Assembly: GCA_965214055.1 (NCBI GenBank)
Contig: OZ243931.1
Location: 930,001 to 994,000 of the forward strand
Length of the DNA: 64,000 nt
Direction of reading: 5' to 3'
Origin: WTGA01 sp965214055
Lineage (GTDB): Bacteria > Pseudomonadota > Gammaproteobacteria > Arenicellales > Poriferihabitantaceae
In this document: positions 44,591 to 52,892 of the stretch, piece by piece
Position numbering within the stretch: the first letter of the stretch is position 1
Layout: the number at the start of each line of letters is the position of its first letter
Notes under the pieces: model-generated
Databases searched by the model: none
What the model was told of the DNA's origin: nothing
The model's input: only the letters and a program-made list of their open reading frames with translations
Program-made: the position numbers and the translations under genes

Positions 44591-44822
44591 TATCTTACAT
44601 TACCATAAAAGTGGTTGTCTCGCTCGCACTACCTGAAGGCATTAGCAGTGCACGTCACCGAGAAACTGTAGGCGAGTTGGAGCGTTAAAGCCAAGCCTTG
44701 AAGCCCCAATATGCCCAGCTCCACAGCAGCGTTTTGTCGGCTTACGAGTTGATGCGTTTTCGTTGTCAAACCGATTTTCCTACTGAACATCTCGTACTCA
44801 TTTCCCTCTTTGCTCAGCCTGA
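44591..44822. other. Gap between the DUF4393-like gene and the toxin-antitoxin operon
   Basis: Mostly non-coding. A plus-strand open stretch of about 40 codons (SVLSAYELMRFRCQTDFPTE) ends at 44827-44829 without a start or recognisable family. Confidence 0.35.
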
Positions 44823-45629
44823 CTACTCCTGACTCTGGGTTGCGATAGCTCCAGATACGACTTTGGGAAGGTCTTTCACCTCTGCATCGATTTCCCCTGA
44901 AAGCATATACTCAAGCGGCGAGTCGCCATAACCAAATGCCCATAAAAAGAGTTCGGCTCCTAGTGCCGAGGGCGTACACACAATTCCGGGACTTGGAGCC
45001 CTCGCGAATATTTTTTTCAGTGCTTCTTGATTTCCAAATCTCCACTGGTCCTCGATCAGATCGTCCGAGAACAGTCCGTGCCAAATATGAGTTAAGATTT
45101 GTGGATTGTCCCACTCTTCCTGAGAGAACATCATTGAATCCACATAACCTTGAATGGGAAGAAATACCTGCAATTGCCTACGGGTCTCTGAAGTCCCAAA
45201 TCGTTTTCCGGAATACGAGAAAAGAGTCGCTATTGTGGAATACAGGAGATAGTGTGTTCTGATTTGATATACAGAAAGGTTGTCCACGACTTTGGCCAGA
45301 CGCACCCCCCGATCATCTCGACCACTCTCCGTCCTTGAAGAGGCCAATACTCCGCCGAAGTACTCCAAAACCAAAGGGTCTTCACAATACGAGGCTTCGT
45401 TAATTACCGCCTTGAGAATTCTGGGTGGCACTTGACCGGGTTTCTCAAGCTGACTGTCTAGCTTTTTAGAGGCGTTCGAAAGTACTTTCCCGATATTTTC
45501 GATGCGATGCTGAGTAAAATCCTTTAAGCCCGTGCCCAAGTAATCGGCAGTAGGACCGAGTAGCTTGGCAACAACATCTTTCGCCAGATACGCTCCAATC
45601 GCCCCCAGCCCGACAGTCGTTGGTTCCAC
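44823..45629 (-). CDS. DUF4393 / Abi-alpha-like protein
   Basis: 268 residues from GTG 45629 with AGGAG eight bases upstream. AKLLGPTADYLGTGLKDFTQ, then VPPRILKAVINEASYCEDPL and LEYFGGVLASSRTESGRDDR are the conserved pattern of DUF4393 proteins, which include abortive-infection protein Abi-alpha. Such proteins are linked to phage defence, but the mechanism is unclear. It has its own promoter and lies beside the RES operon in the same direction. Confidence 0.75.
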   Translation of the reverse strand: MEPTTVGLGAIGAYLAKDVVAKLLGPTADYLGTGLKDFTQHRIENIGKVLSNASKKLDSQLEKPGQVPPRILKAVINEASYCEDPLVLEYFGGVLASSRTESGRDDRGVRLAKVVDNLSVYQIRTHYLLYSTIATLFSYSGKRFGTSETRRQLQVFLPIQGYVDSMMFSQEEWDNPQILTHIWHGLFSDDLIEDQWRFGNQEALKKIFARAPSPGIVCTPSALGAELFLWAFGYGDSPLEYMLSGEIDAEVKDLPKVVSGAIATQSQE

Positions 45630-45661
45630 AATTAGTCTCCTCAGTGAGTAAGTTTGTCAAC

Positions 45662-45689
45662 AGTATATCGGCACACGGCTTGTTTTCAA
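45662..45689 (-). promoter_or_regulatory. Promoter of the DUF4393-like gene
   Basis: Minus strand TTGAAA (45684-45689), 16-bp spacer, TATACT (45662-45667), about 30 bases before the RBS and GTG start. Confidence 0.6.
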
Positions 45690-45781
45690 TCCTGGGTGTG
45701 CATTTGTGTGTTTCAGTGCGCACGATCAACATCAATATTTTTAGACCTTTTTTTCCTTCAAAGTATGATTTTATCGCAAAC

Positions 45782-47027
45782 TACTAGTTCGTTTCATTAA
45801 TAAGTTTACAAACAATTGAAATGGATTTATGATCGCCCCTCATTCCATCATTGTGCAGGTACATGGCCAGACAGACAGAAAGGGCGAAATTGGTGTTATC
45901 GGACTCGGATAAAACGATGCTGACGACATTGAGTCGTTCCGCGAAGGCCCCGATGCGGGAGGTAACCCGGGCGAAGATACTGCTGCGGTATGCAGCGGGG
46001 TTATCGATCTCGCAGATCCAGCGGGAGGTCGGAGTATCGAGGCCGACGATTTACAAATGCATGGACAAAGCCCTGGCGGCGGGGGTCCGTGCGGGTCTGA
46101 AGGACCGTTATCATCGCCCGCGGGACCCCGAGATTCTGGCTGATGCCAAAGCCTGGGTAGTCAGTGTGGTCTGCCAGTCCCCCAAGGACCTGGGATTGGC
46201 CGCACAGTTGTGGACGTTGTCGGCGTTGACCCGTCATCTCCAACAGGCGGCGGAGGCGGCGGGATTTCCCCGCCTGTCCAGTATCAGCCGCAGCAGCGTC
46301 TGGCGTATCCTGCAGGAGAACAAACTGAAGCCCCATCGGGTGCGGTATTATCTGGAACGGCGGGACCCCGAGTTTGACCGCAAGATGCAGGAGGTTCTGA
46401 TGGTCTATCGGGAGGTCTTTTTGAACCCGGACCCCAAGGACCCATCGACCCCCGTCAGGTATACGGTGTCCGTTGATGAGAAACCGGGGGTGCAGGCCCT
46501 TGGCACCACGGCACCGGACCGGCCGCCTGCCCCGGGGAAATCGTCAACGTGGTCCCGGGACCCGGAATATGTCCGTCATGGTACCTTGTCGATTCTTGCG
46601 GCCCTGGACCTGCACAGTGGTGAAATCATCGCCAATGTCGAACCGAGACATCGCAGCTGCGAGTTCATCGCCCTACTGGAACGATTGCATCAGCATTATC
46701 CTCCCGATGCCGTTATCCGCGTGGTGCTCGATAACCACTCCGCCCATATTTCCAAGGAAACCATGGCGTATTTGGAAACCCGACCCGGCCGCTTCGAGTA
46801 TGTCCATACCCCGAAACACGGTTCCTGGCTGAACCTCGTTGAAGGGGCCTTTTCCAAAATGGCCCGCACCTTCCTGCGTCATATCCGGGTGGCATCCCGG
46901 GATGAACTCAAGTCACGGATCCTCCAGGGGATTGAAGAGATGAATGCAGCTCCGGTTCCGTTCCGATGGAACAAGTTCGATCTGGACCTTGCCTAATGTG
47001 TCAATATTTTAATGAAACGAACCACTA
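45782..47027 (+). mobile_element. IS630-family insertion sequence (copy 2)
   Basis: About 1.25 kb, bounded by TA dinucleotides (45782-45783 and 47026-47027). The inverted repeats (45784-45800 and 47009-47025) share GTTCGTTTCATTAA. It encloses one intact transposase and is a different element from copy 1. It sits upstream of the DUF4393 promoter without breaking a recognisable gene. Confidence 0.88.
45863..46996 (+). CDS. IS630-family transposase
   Basis: A 377-residue DDE transposase from ATG 45863. HTH region ISQIQREVGVSRPTIYKCMD near residues 47-66. Catalytic residues in SVDEKPGVQALG, VVLDNHSAHIS and SWLNLVEGAFSKMARTFLR. Same architecture as the transposase at 1362 (HPRLS/FPRLS and YYLERRDP segments shared) but diverged throughout. 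Open and apparently intact. Confidence 0.92.
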   Translation: MARQTERAKLVLSDSDKTMLTTLSRSAKAPMREVTRAKILLRYAAGLSISQIQREVGVSRPTIYKCMDKALAAGVRAGLKDRYHRPRDPEILADAKAWVVSVVCQSPKDLGLAAQLWTLSALTRHLQQAAEAAGFPRLSSISRSSVWRILQENKLKPHRVRYYLERRDPEFDRKMQEVLMVYREVFLNPDPKDPSTPVRYTVSVDEKPGVQALGTTAPDRPPAPGKSSTWSRDPEYVRHGTLSILAALDLHSGEIIANVEPRHRSCEFIALLERLHQHYPPDAVIRVVLDNHSAHISKETMAYLETRPGRFEYVHTPKHGSWLNLVEGAFSKMARTFLRHIRVASRDELKSRILQGIEEMNAAPVPFRWNKFDLDLA

Positions 47028-47214
47028 CCTCCTTTTATTTTTTATATTTCACAAATGTATCAAAGATAAATTCCCGGTCTTGGCTATCGATGGCCATAAA
47101 TCCTTGCCTCCTTTAACCTACCGATTTCTAATCCTTGGAATCCCCCTTCGATTATAGCTCTTACCTGAATCGACAGAATTTAAGTTTTTTTGTACATACC
47201 GAGGAATACTTCCA

Positions 47215-47412
47215 ATGATGTCAAACAAAGAATCCAAAACGGAAAACGCTAACCAGAAAATACTGGAGAATAACTCGAATGTTTCCACATCAGTTGTCAC
47301 GCAATATCGTAAACTGGAGAAAGAATTAAAGGAACTGGGTGTAGATACTAAACCACACTACACACTATCACCTTTGCTTGGTAGGGTCGTTTCCAATGCG
47401 CCAGAAAAATGA
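47215..47412 (+). CDS. Small hypothetical protein
   Basis: A 65-residue frame in AT-rich DNA. MMSNKESKTENANQKILENN is followed by a charged, probably helical QYRKLEKELKELGVDTKPHY and TLSPLLGR. The composition looks like a real small protein, but there is no strong RBS and no family I can name. An alternative start is the ATG at 47218. Confidence 0.45.
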   Translation: MMSNKESKTENANQKILENNSNVSTSVVTQYRKLEKELKELGVDTKPHYTLSPLLGRVVSNAPEK

Positions 47413-47581
47413 GTTCGAATGAATAATAAATATTGGTCAGGCCAAAGCTTTATCCGCTTCAACGTTCTGTAAAAAGCAGGTCTCGGATACGGCGAATACT
47501 TCCGTTGCGGACGGAATATTCTTCCGCAGCATGCTCGCGACGTTGAGCGTCTAGCTCGGAGACTGATCACATGGCAGGACA

Positions 47582-48490
47582 CTATTTTCCCTTGCCCCGA
47601 TCCGCATTGTCCGATTCAAGCCGGCTCCGGTAATGGGCAGACCCGGGACCGCGGGGAGCCCGGACACCGCGAAATTCCCAGTCCCCCCCCATGGCCGTGG
47701 ACACGACTTCTTCCGTGGTCATGGGCTGGTGACCAACATCCTCGCGAATGGGGGTCGGACCCGCCACGATGGTATTGGTCAGGGCGCCGAGACCTTCGAC
47801 TTCAACGGTCACCACATCACCCGGCTCCACCGGACGACTGTTGGCGGGGGTCCCGGACAGCAACAGGTCTCCCGGTTCAAGGGTGATGGTCCGGGCAATA
47901 TCCGCCACCAGGTAATGCATGTCCCATTCCATTTCACCGGTATTGCCGTCCTGTTTGATTTCCCCATTCACCCGGGTACGAATCCATTTGTTCCGAAAAT
48001 CCCAGTGGGTAACCAGCGCTGGCCCCACCGGGCACAATGTGTCGGCACCCTTGACCCGCAACATGGAACCGGCATCGGTATCCCGAAAGTCGTGCAGACC
48101 GTAGTCGTTGGCAATGGAATAGCCGGCGATGTAATTCCCCGCCTCCGACGGGCTGATATTGCGGCAATGGCGTCCCATGACAATTGCGATTTCTCCTTCG
48201 TAGTTGAGCCATTCGCATCGCCCGGGCCGAACCACGTTTGCGCCATGTCCGCACAACGCCGTGACCGGCTTGTGGAAATAGGTGGGGGTGGCAGGCAGGG
48301 TGGTCATGTATTCATCCACCCGGCTTTTGTAATTCAGATGAACACAGATGATTTTCCGGGGTTGCACCGGTGGCAAGTGTATGGCGTCCTCCACAGCGAC
48401 CCGGCGCCCGTCGCCGGCCACCAGTTCGTTTCCGTCGGCCTGGACGACAACCGGATATCCATCCAGCAAAATGCGGCGGTACTCGCTCAT
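47582..48490 (-). CDS. Fumarylacetoacetate hydrolase family protein
   Basis: 302 residues from ATG 48490 with GGAG nine bases upstream; a longer frame would cover the divergent promoter. YFHKPVTALCGHGANVVRPG, then EWLNYEGEIAIVMGRHCRNI (metal-ligand Glu residues) and YSIANDYGLHDFRDTDAGSM fit FAH-family hydrolase/isomerases of aromatic catabolism (HpaG or acylpyruvase types). It may act on the ring-cleavage product made by the LigB-like dioxygenase. Divergent from the P450 operon and sharing its operator region. Confidence 0.85.
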   Translation of the reverse strand: MSEYRRILLDGYPVVVQADGNELVAGDGRRVAVEDAIHLPPVQPRKIICVHLNYKSRVDEYMTTLPATPTYFHKPVTALCGHGANVVRPGRCEWLNYEGEIAIVMGRHCRNISPSEAGNYIAGYSIANDYGLHDFRDTDAGSMLRVKGADTLCPVGPALVTHWDFRNKWIRTRVNGEIKQDGNTGEMEWDMHYLVADIARTITLEPGDLLLSGTPANSRPVEPGDVVTVEVEGLGALTNTIVAGPTPIREDVGHQPMTTEEVVSTAMGGDWEFRGVRAPRGPGSAHYRSRLESDNADRGKGK

Positions 48491-48515
48491 GATTTCTCCA
48501 TGGGTCAGTGGTATC

Positions 48516-48545
48516 TTGATTTCGTTAGGAAACAAACGATATGAT
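48516..48545 (+). promoter_or_regulatory. Promoter and operator A between the FAH and ADC genes
   Basis: Plus strand TTGATT (48516-48521), 18-bp spacer, TATGAT (48540-48545). Between and over these lies the element TTCGTTAGG-N3-CAAACGATATGA (48521-48544), which matches 57271-57294 at 18 of 24 positions. It is a likely MarR operator controlling both directions. Confidence 0.65.
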
Positions 48546-48632
48546 ACTACCCGAATATCGGCTGGTTGAAAACCGTCAACATACCCCGGACAAGACACCC
48601 ATCCCCACACCAATCCAAATTCAGGAGCAAGA

Positions 48633-49445
48633 ATGATGTCTCTCAAAGGTTTCATGTTTCCCCGCAGTGCCACCGGCAGGGCTTCGCTGCTGCCCAACAC
48701 GCCGTGGCACTATTCCGGCACGATGCTGACGGTAGAATACCGCACCCATCCCCGGAGAGTAGCAGAACTGCTTCCCGACTGCCTGGAACCCGCCGACGAC
48801 GACCCCGGGGCGGTGGCCATCATCTGGGCCGAGTGGCAGAACTGCAGCGATGACTACAATGAAATCCTGGACCCCGCCCGCAGCCAGTACAAGGAGGCCT
48901 TTGTCGTGGTCAGGTGCCGGTATCAGGGCAGGACCTATTCCCGTTGCGTGTACATCTGGGTGGACACCGATTACGCCATGGTTCGCGGCCATTACCAGGG
49001 CTACCCGAAAAAACTCGCCTCCATCTTCGTGTCACGGCCAATCACCGTGGGGCAGGCCGGGCCCCGGCTTGAGGTCGGCGGACAGTTTGGAGCCAGCGTC
49101 GCAGCCTATGACCACAAGCTGATCCACGCCACGTTCGAAATAACCGGCAAAAGTGACCACGCGGGTTTTGTCAACAGCCACCCCATGATCCACAACCGCT
49201 GGATGCCGGCAATCGAGGGAGACGGCCGGGACAGCCTGGACGAACTGGTGACCATGAGCGCCTACCGAAGTGAGGCGGGCCGCTGTTTCTCCGGTGATTT
49301 CGAACTGCAGCTGTCCGACTCCCCGGTGGAGGAACTGACCCGGCTGGAACCGCTTGAAAAAATTTCCGGGTACTGGCGGGAAGTTGCCTTTTCATGGCGC
49401 AGCGGCACCACCCTGCGGCGGCACAGCCTGCCGGGCATGGAGTAA
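48633..49445 (+). CDS. Acetoacetate decarboxylase family protein
   Basis: 270 residues, AGGAG upstream of ATG 48633. The ADC-family core includes EWQNCSDDYNEI, YIWVDTDYAMVRGHYQGYPK with KKLA (candidate Schiff-base Lys in the YPKK motif) and a C-terminal beta region. Family members decarboxylate beta-keto acids or do related Schiff-base chemistry on catabolic intermediates; the substrate here is unknown. First gene of the P450 operon. Confidence 0.82.
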   Translation: MMSLKGFMFPRSATGRASLLPNTPWHYSGTMLTVEYRTHPRRVAELLPDCLEPADDDPGAVAIIWAEWQNCSDDYNEILDPARSQYKEAFVVVRCRYQGRTYSRCVYIWVDTDYAMVRGHYQGYPKKLASIFVSRPITVGQAGPRLEVGGQFGASVAAYDHKLIHATFEITGKSDHAGFVNSHPMIHNRWMPAIEGDGRDSLDELVTMSAYRSEAGRCFSGDFELQLSDSPVEELTRLEPLEKISGYWREVAFSWRSGTTLRRHSLPGME

Positions 49446-49452
49446 GCCTTTC

Positions 49453-49962
49453 ATGGCCGCAAAATCCCGGAATACCTCGAAAACCATCCAGGAGAGTATG
49501 GCCGCCACCCATGTGGCGGCACTGGATGTGGACCTGGATGCCATGGCGGCGATCTCCAATGTCTTCCGGGTCTCGGTACTGTTTCGCAACCAGGCTGAAA
49601 AGCGGTTCCTTCTGCAGCACAGGCTGTCGTTTTCCGGGTTCACGGTCCTGTGGGTGCTCTGGGTATTCGGCAAAATGGAGTCCTACCAGCTCGCCGAGGA
49701 ATGCGGGATTACCAAGGGCACCCTGACCGGGATTGTCAGCACCCTGGAGAAATACGGTTTCGCCGAACGCAGCATCCATCCCAGCGATGGCCGGCGCAGA
49801 CTGGTGCGGCTGACCCGAAGCGGAAATGTTATGATGAAGAAACTGTTTCCCGCCATCAATGCTCTTGAGCAGGAGTTCGTGGCCGGGCTCACGAAGGCAG
49901 AGCAATTGGAATTGAGCCGCATGCTGCGCATCATCCTACACTGCCAGGACCCGGTCGAATGA
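49453..49962 (+). CDS. MarR-family transcriptional regulator
   Basis: 169 residues from ATG 49453. The winged helix spans about residues 55-125: LSFSGFTVLWVLWVFGKM, YQLAEECGITKGTLTGIVST (recognition helix region), then HPSDGRRRLVRLTRSG (wing). MarR proteins usually repress catabolic genes until a phenolic ligand binds. The best candidate binding sites are the two 24-bp elements at 48521 and 57271. Its stop overlaps the P450 start (ATGA). Confidence 0.88.
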   Translation: MAAKSRNTSKTIQESMAATHVAALDVDLDAMAAISNVFRVSVLFRNQAEKRFLLQHRLSFSGFTVLWVLWVFGKMESYQLAEECGITKGTLTGIVSTLEKYGFAERSIHPSDGRRRLVRLTRSGNVMMKKLFPAINALEQEFVAGLTKAEQLELSRMLRIILHCQDPVE

Positions 49963-51221
49963 CCCTCCGCCCTCCCGGTGACGATGGTTTCTCGGACCTG
50001 TCCGATCACGATTCGTTTGTCCAGGGTCCGCCTCACAAGACCTTTGCACGCCTGCGCCGGGAGGACCCCCTGGCCTGGACCGACGGCGGCCAGTACAAGG
50101 GGTTCTGGTCCATGACCCGTTACGCGGATATCATGGAATACAATCGCAATACCCAACTGCTGAGTTCGGCCCGGGGAATACGTATCGAGGACCAGAGCCA
50201 CGAGGAATACCTGGCCCGGCGCACTTTCCAGGAAACCGACCCCCCGGAACATACCCATACCCGCATGCTGGTGGCCAGGGCCTTTTCGAAACCGGTGATT
50301 GCCGGGTTCGAGGAGACCATCCGCCGGTTGTGCAGGGATATCCTGGACAGGGCCCTTGCCCGGGAAGAGCTGGATGCCGCCAGCATGATCAGCCGTGAAC
50401 TGCCCATGCGCATGCTCGGCCAGATACTGGGCATCCCGCCGGAAGACCTCGACTGGCTGGTGACCAAGGGCGATGAACTCATCGCCAACACCGACCCGGA
50501 ATATACCGAGCATGTGCTGGACAGGGACGACACCGATGCCTTCAGGCTCATGCCTTTCCGCTCCCCGGCGGGCGCCGAGCTGTACCGGTATGCAAAAAAG
50601 CTGATGGAAGACAAGGCCGCCAGGGGGGATACCGACGGGGTCCTGCACCTGGTGCTCCAGCCCAATGCGCAGGGAGACCTGATCAGCGACACAGAATTCA
50701 GGAATTTCTTCTGCCTGCTGGTCGCGGCGGGGAACGACACCACCCGCTATACCCTTTCTGCCGCCATCCATGCCCTGGCCCATCAGCCGGAATTGCTGGA
50801 ACAGCTGCAGCAGGGGGAGGGCACGATCTGGGACACTGCCGCCGATGAATTTATCCGCTGGGCCTCTCCCACCATGCACTTCCGGCGCACTGCCACGGCG
50901 GAGTTTGAGCTGCACGGCAGGAAAATCCGGGAAGGAGACAAGGTGGTATACTGGTTCGTGTCGGGAAACCGGGATGACTCCCGGTTTGACCGGCCGTTTG
51001 AAATTGACCTGCACCGCTCCCCCAACCGGCACATGGCCTTTGGCCAGGGCGGACCCCATATCTGTCTTGGCATGTGGCTGGCCCGGCTGGAGATACGCGT
51101 GCTCCTGCAGGAACTGGCCAGGCGGGTCCAATCCATCCGACAATCCGGTGATCACGAATACGTACGGTCGAATTTTGTGGGGGGGATCAAACGACTGCCC
51201 ATCCGGGTGGTCCTGAAATAA
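49959..51221 (+). CDS. Cytochrome P450
   Basis: 420 residues, soluble bacterial type. I-helix AAGNDTT (256-262), ExxR in DEFIRW (Glu297-Arg300) and heme loop FGQGGPHICLG with Cys369 as thiolate ligand. N-terminal ETDPPEHTHTRMLV is the usual C-helix neighbourhood. The ferredoxin and reductase genes downstream make a class I three-component system. The substrate is probably an aromatic intermediate; hydroxylation or O-demethylation are both possible. Confidence 0.93.
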   Translation: MTLRPPGDDGFSDLSDHDSFVQGPPHKTFARLRREDPLAWTDGGQYKGFWSMTRYADIMEYNRNTQLLSSARGIRIEDQSHEEYLARRTFQETDPPEHTHTRMLVARAFSKPVIAGFEETIRRLCRDILDRALAREELDAASMISRELPMRMLGQILGIPPEDLDWLVTKGDELIANTDPEYTEHVLDRDDTDAFRLMPFRSPAGAELYRYAKKLMEDKAARGDTDGVLHLVLQPNAQGDLISDTEFRNFFCLLVAAGNDTTRYTLSAAIHALAHQPELLEQLQQGEGTIWDTAADEFIRWASPTMHFRRTATAEFELHGRKIREGDKVVYWFVSGNRDDSRFDRPFEIDLHRSPNRHMAFGQGGPHICLGMWLARLEIRVLLQELARRVQSIRQSGDHEYVRSNFVGGIKRLPIRVVLK

Positions 51222-51277
51222 CCCCGCCGGCCGGGCTGAATGATTCATCGGACATCCATGAAAAAATCGAGGGTACC

Positions 51278-52564
51278 ATGATAAAAGAGAGACTAAGAGT
51301 CCTGTTCTGCGACCACCTTAACCTGGCCCGGGGAAAGTATCTTCCGGGCAGTCACGCCCAGGGAGGAGAAACCCGGCTTTGCCGGGGCATCTATGCCCTG
51401 ACCTATGACAAGGACCTGTTGCCCGCCCCCTGCTCAACGCTCCTCGAGGGCCTGCCGGACATGATTGCGCGTTTCCGGGGCGCCGATATCCGCCAGGGCT
51501 GGCTCGGGAAAGAACGGGTGGTCATTGCCGACCAGTTCGACAGTGCCGGGAACCCCCTTCCGGTCTGCGGCCGAAGTCTGCTTAAGCGGACGGTGGATGC
51601 GTGGCAGCAAATCGGCTACAACCCGAAAGTGGGGATTGAGCTGGAGGCCTATGCCTATACCCGTGACCAGGAAGGCCACTGGCAGCCGTACGACACCCCG
51701 GGATCATTTGTCTACAGCACCGGGCCGTTTTCAGACCCCCTGGGATTCATGGATGCCATTTGGGAAAAGGCCGATGAATGCGGTTTCGACCTTGAAATGG
51801 TCACCTCGGAATTTGATTCGCCCCAGTTCGAGTTTACCCTCCGGTACGACGATGCCTTAAAAGCGGTGGATGATGTTTTCCTTTTCAGGCTCATGGCCCG
51901 GGAGATGGCCCTGGAACAGGGCATCCTCCTCACCTTCATGCCCAAGCCCATTGCAGAGTTGAGCGGCTCCGGGGTGCACGTCAACTTCAGCCTGTGGGAT
52001 GAACAGGGCACCAACGCCATCGGGGACCCGGACGCTGCAGACAACCTGTCCGCGCTGGGGCGGTCCTGTGTGGCCGGCCTCATGCACCACCACCGGGGAC
52101 TGGCGGCGCTGCTGGCCCCCACCGTCAATTCCTACGCCCGCCTGCAGCCTGCCAGCCTTTCCGGTTACTGGAAAAACTGGGGGGAAGACCACCGCGGGGT
52201 GACCACACGAATCACCAGCGAAACCGGTTCCCATGCCCGCATCGAACACCGCATGGCAGATGGCGCATCGAATCCCTACACCCTGGTCGCCGCCGTGCTC
52301 CAGGCCGCGCGCCTGGGGCACCGGAACCGCTATGACCTGCCCCCGGCGGAAACGGCGGACTGCCTGGAAAACCACGATGCCGAAGAGGGGGTGCCGGAGG
52401 ACCTTGGCGCGGCCCTGGAAGTGCTCCAGGCGGACAGCCCGCTGGTGGCCGCCGTGGGCCCGGACCTGGTGGGAAACCTGGTGGTCATCAAGGAGGATGA
52501 AATCAAAAAAACCGCCGGATTCAGCCACCGGCAGTTGCGCGACTATTACCTCTACTATATATAG
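51278..52564 (+). CDS. Glutamine-synthetase-family ligase
   Basis: 428 residues. GS catalytic-domain signatures include PKVGIELEAYAY (Glu ligand region), SGSGVHVNFSLWD, ITSETGSHARIEHRMADGAS and an NRYDLPPAE segment in the position of the GS-I adenylylation loop. Its place between a P450 and its ferredoxin argues against ammonia assimilation. It fits gamma-glutamyl ligases that activate amines (PuuA, GMAS, aniline gamma-glutamylating enzymes). Confidence 0.85.
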   Translation: MIKERLRVLFCDHLNLARGKYLPGSHAQGGETRLCRGIYALTYDKDLLPAPCSTLLEGLPDMIARFRGADIRQGWLGKERVVIADQFDSAGNPLPVCGRSLLKRTVDAWQQIGYNPKVGIELEAYAYTRDQEGHWQPYDTPGSFVYSTGPFSDPLGFMDAIWEKADECGFDLEMVTSEFDSPQFEFTLRYDDALKAVDDVFLFRLMAREMALEQGILLTFMPKPIAELSGSGVHVNFSLWDEQGTNAIGDPDAADNLSALGRSCVAGLMHHHRGLAALLAPTVNSYARLQPASLSGYWKNWGEDHRGVTTRITSETGSHARIEHRMADGASNPYTLVAAVLQAARLGHRNRYDLPPAETADCLENHDAEEGVPEDLGAALEVLQADSPLVAAVGPDLVGNLVVIKEDEIKKTAGFSHRQLRDYYLYYI

Positions 52565-52571
52565 CCATACC

Positions 52572-52892
52572 ATGACACGCATCACCTGGAAAATCCAAGG
52601 CGACCGGGATATCCGGGCGGATGTCCCGGACGGCCTGACCCTGATGGAAGCTGCCATTGCCCATGACGTCCCGTACATTGAGGGAGAATGCGGCGGCTGC
52701 CTGTCCTGTGCCACCTGCCATGTATTCGTGGACCCGGCGTGGCTGGAAATGACCGGAACGATGGAGGATGTGGAGGACACCATGCTGGAAATGACCGATG
52801 TCGAACGCCGGGAGACCAGCCGCCTGAGCTGCCAGATCAAAATCACCCCGGAGCTCGACGGGCTGGTTCTCCGTGTCCCCGTTCCCGAGTGA
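52572..52892 (+). CDS. [2Fe-2S] ferredoxin (putidaredoxin type)
   Basis: 106 residues. Cluster ligands appear in GECGGCLSCATCHVFVD (Cys at spacing C-x5-C-x2-C with the first Cys of ECGGC) and the distal Cys in SRLSCQIK. C-terminal region VLRVPVPE ends as in adrenodoxin-type ferredoxins. It ferries electrons from the adjacent reductase to the P450. Its TGA is followed at once by the reductase ATG. Confidence 0.92.
   Translation: MTRITWKIQGDRDIRADVPDGLTLMEAAIAHDVPYIEGECGGCLSCATCHVFVDPAWLEMTGTMEDVEDTMLEMTDVERRETSRLSCQIKITPELDGLVLRVPVPE

Noticed and set aside
42205..47640. Attachment-site direct repeats of an integrative element
   Set aside because: The two FAH gene ends are only about 75-80 percent identical, with codon-position divergence, and no integrase gene lies in the island; a paralogue relic is simpler.
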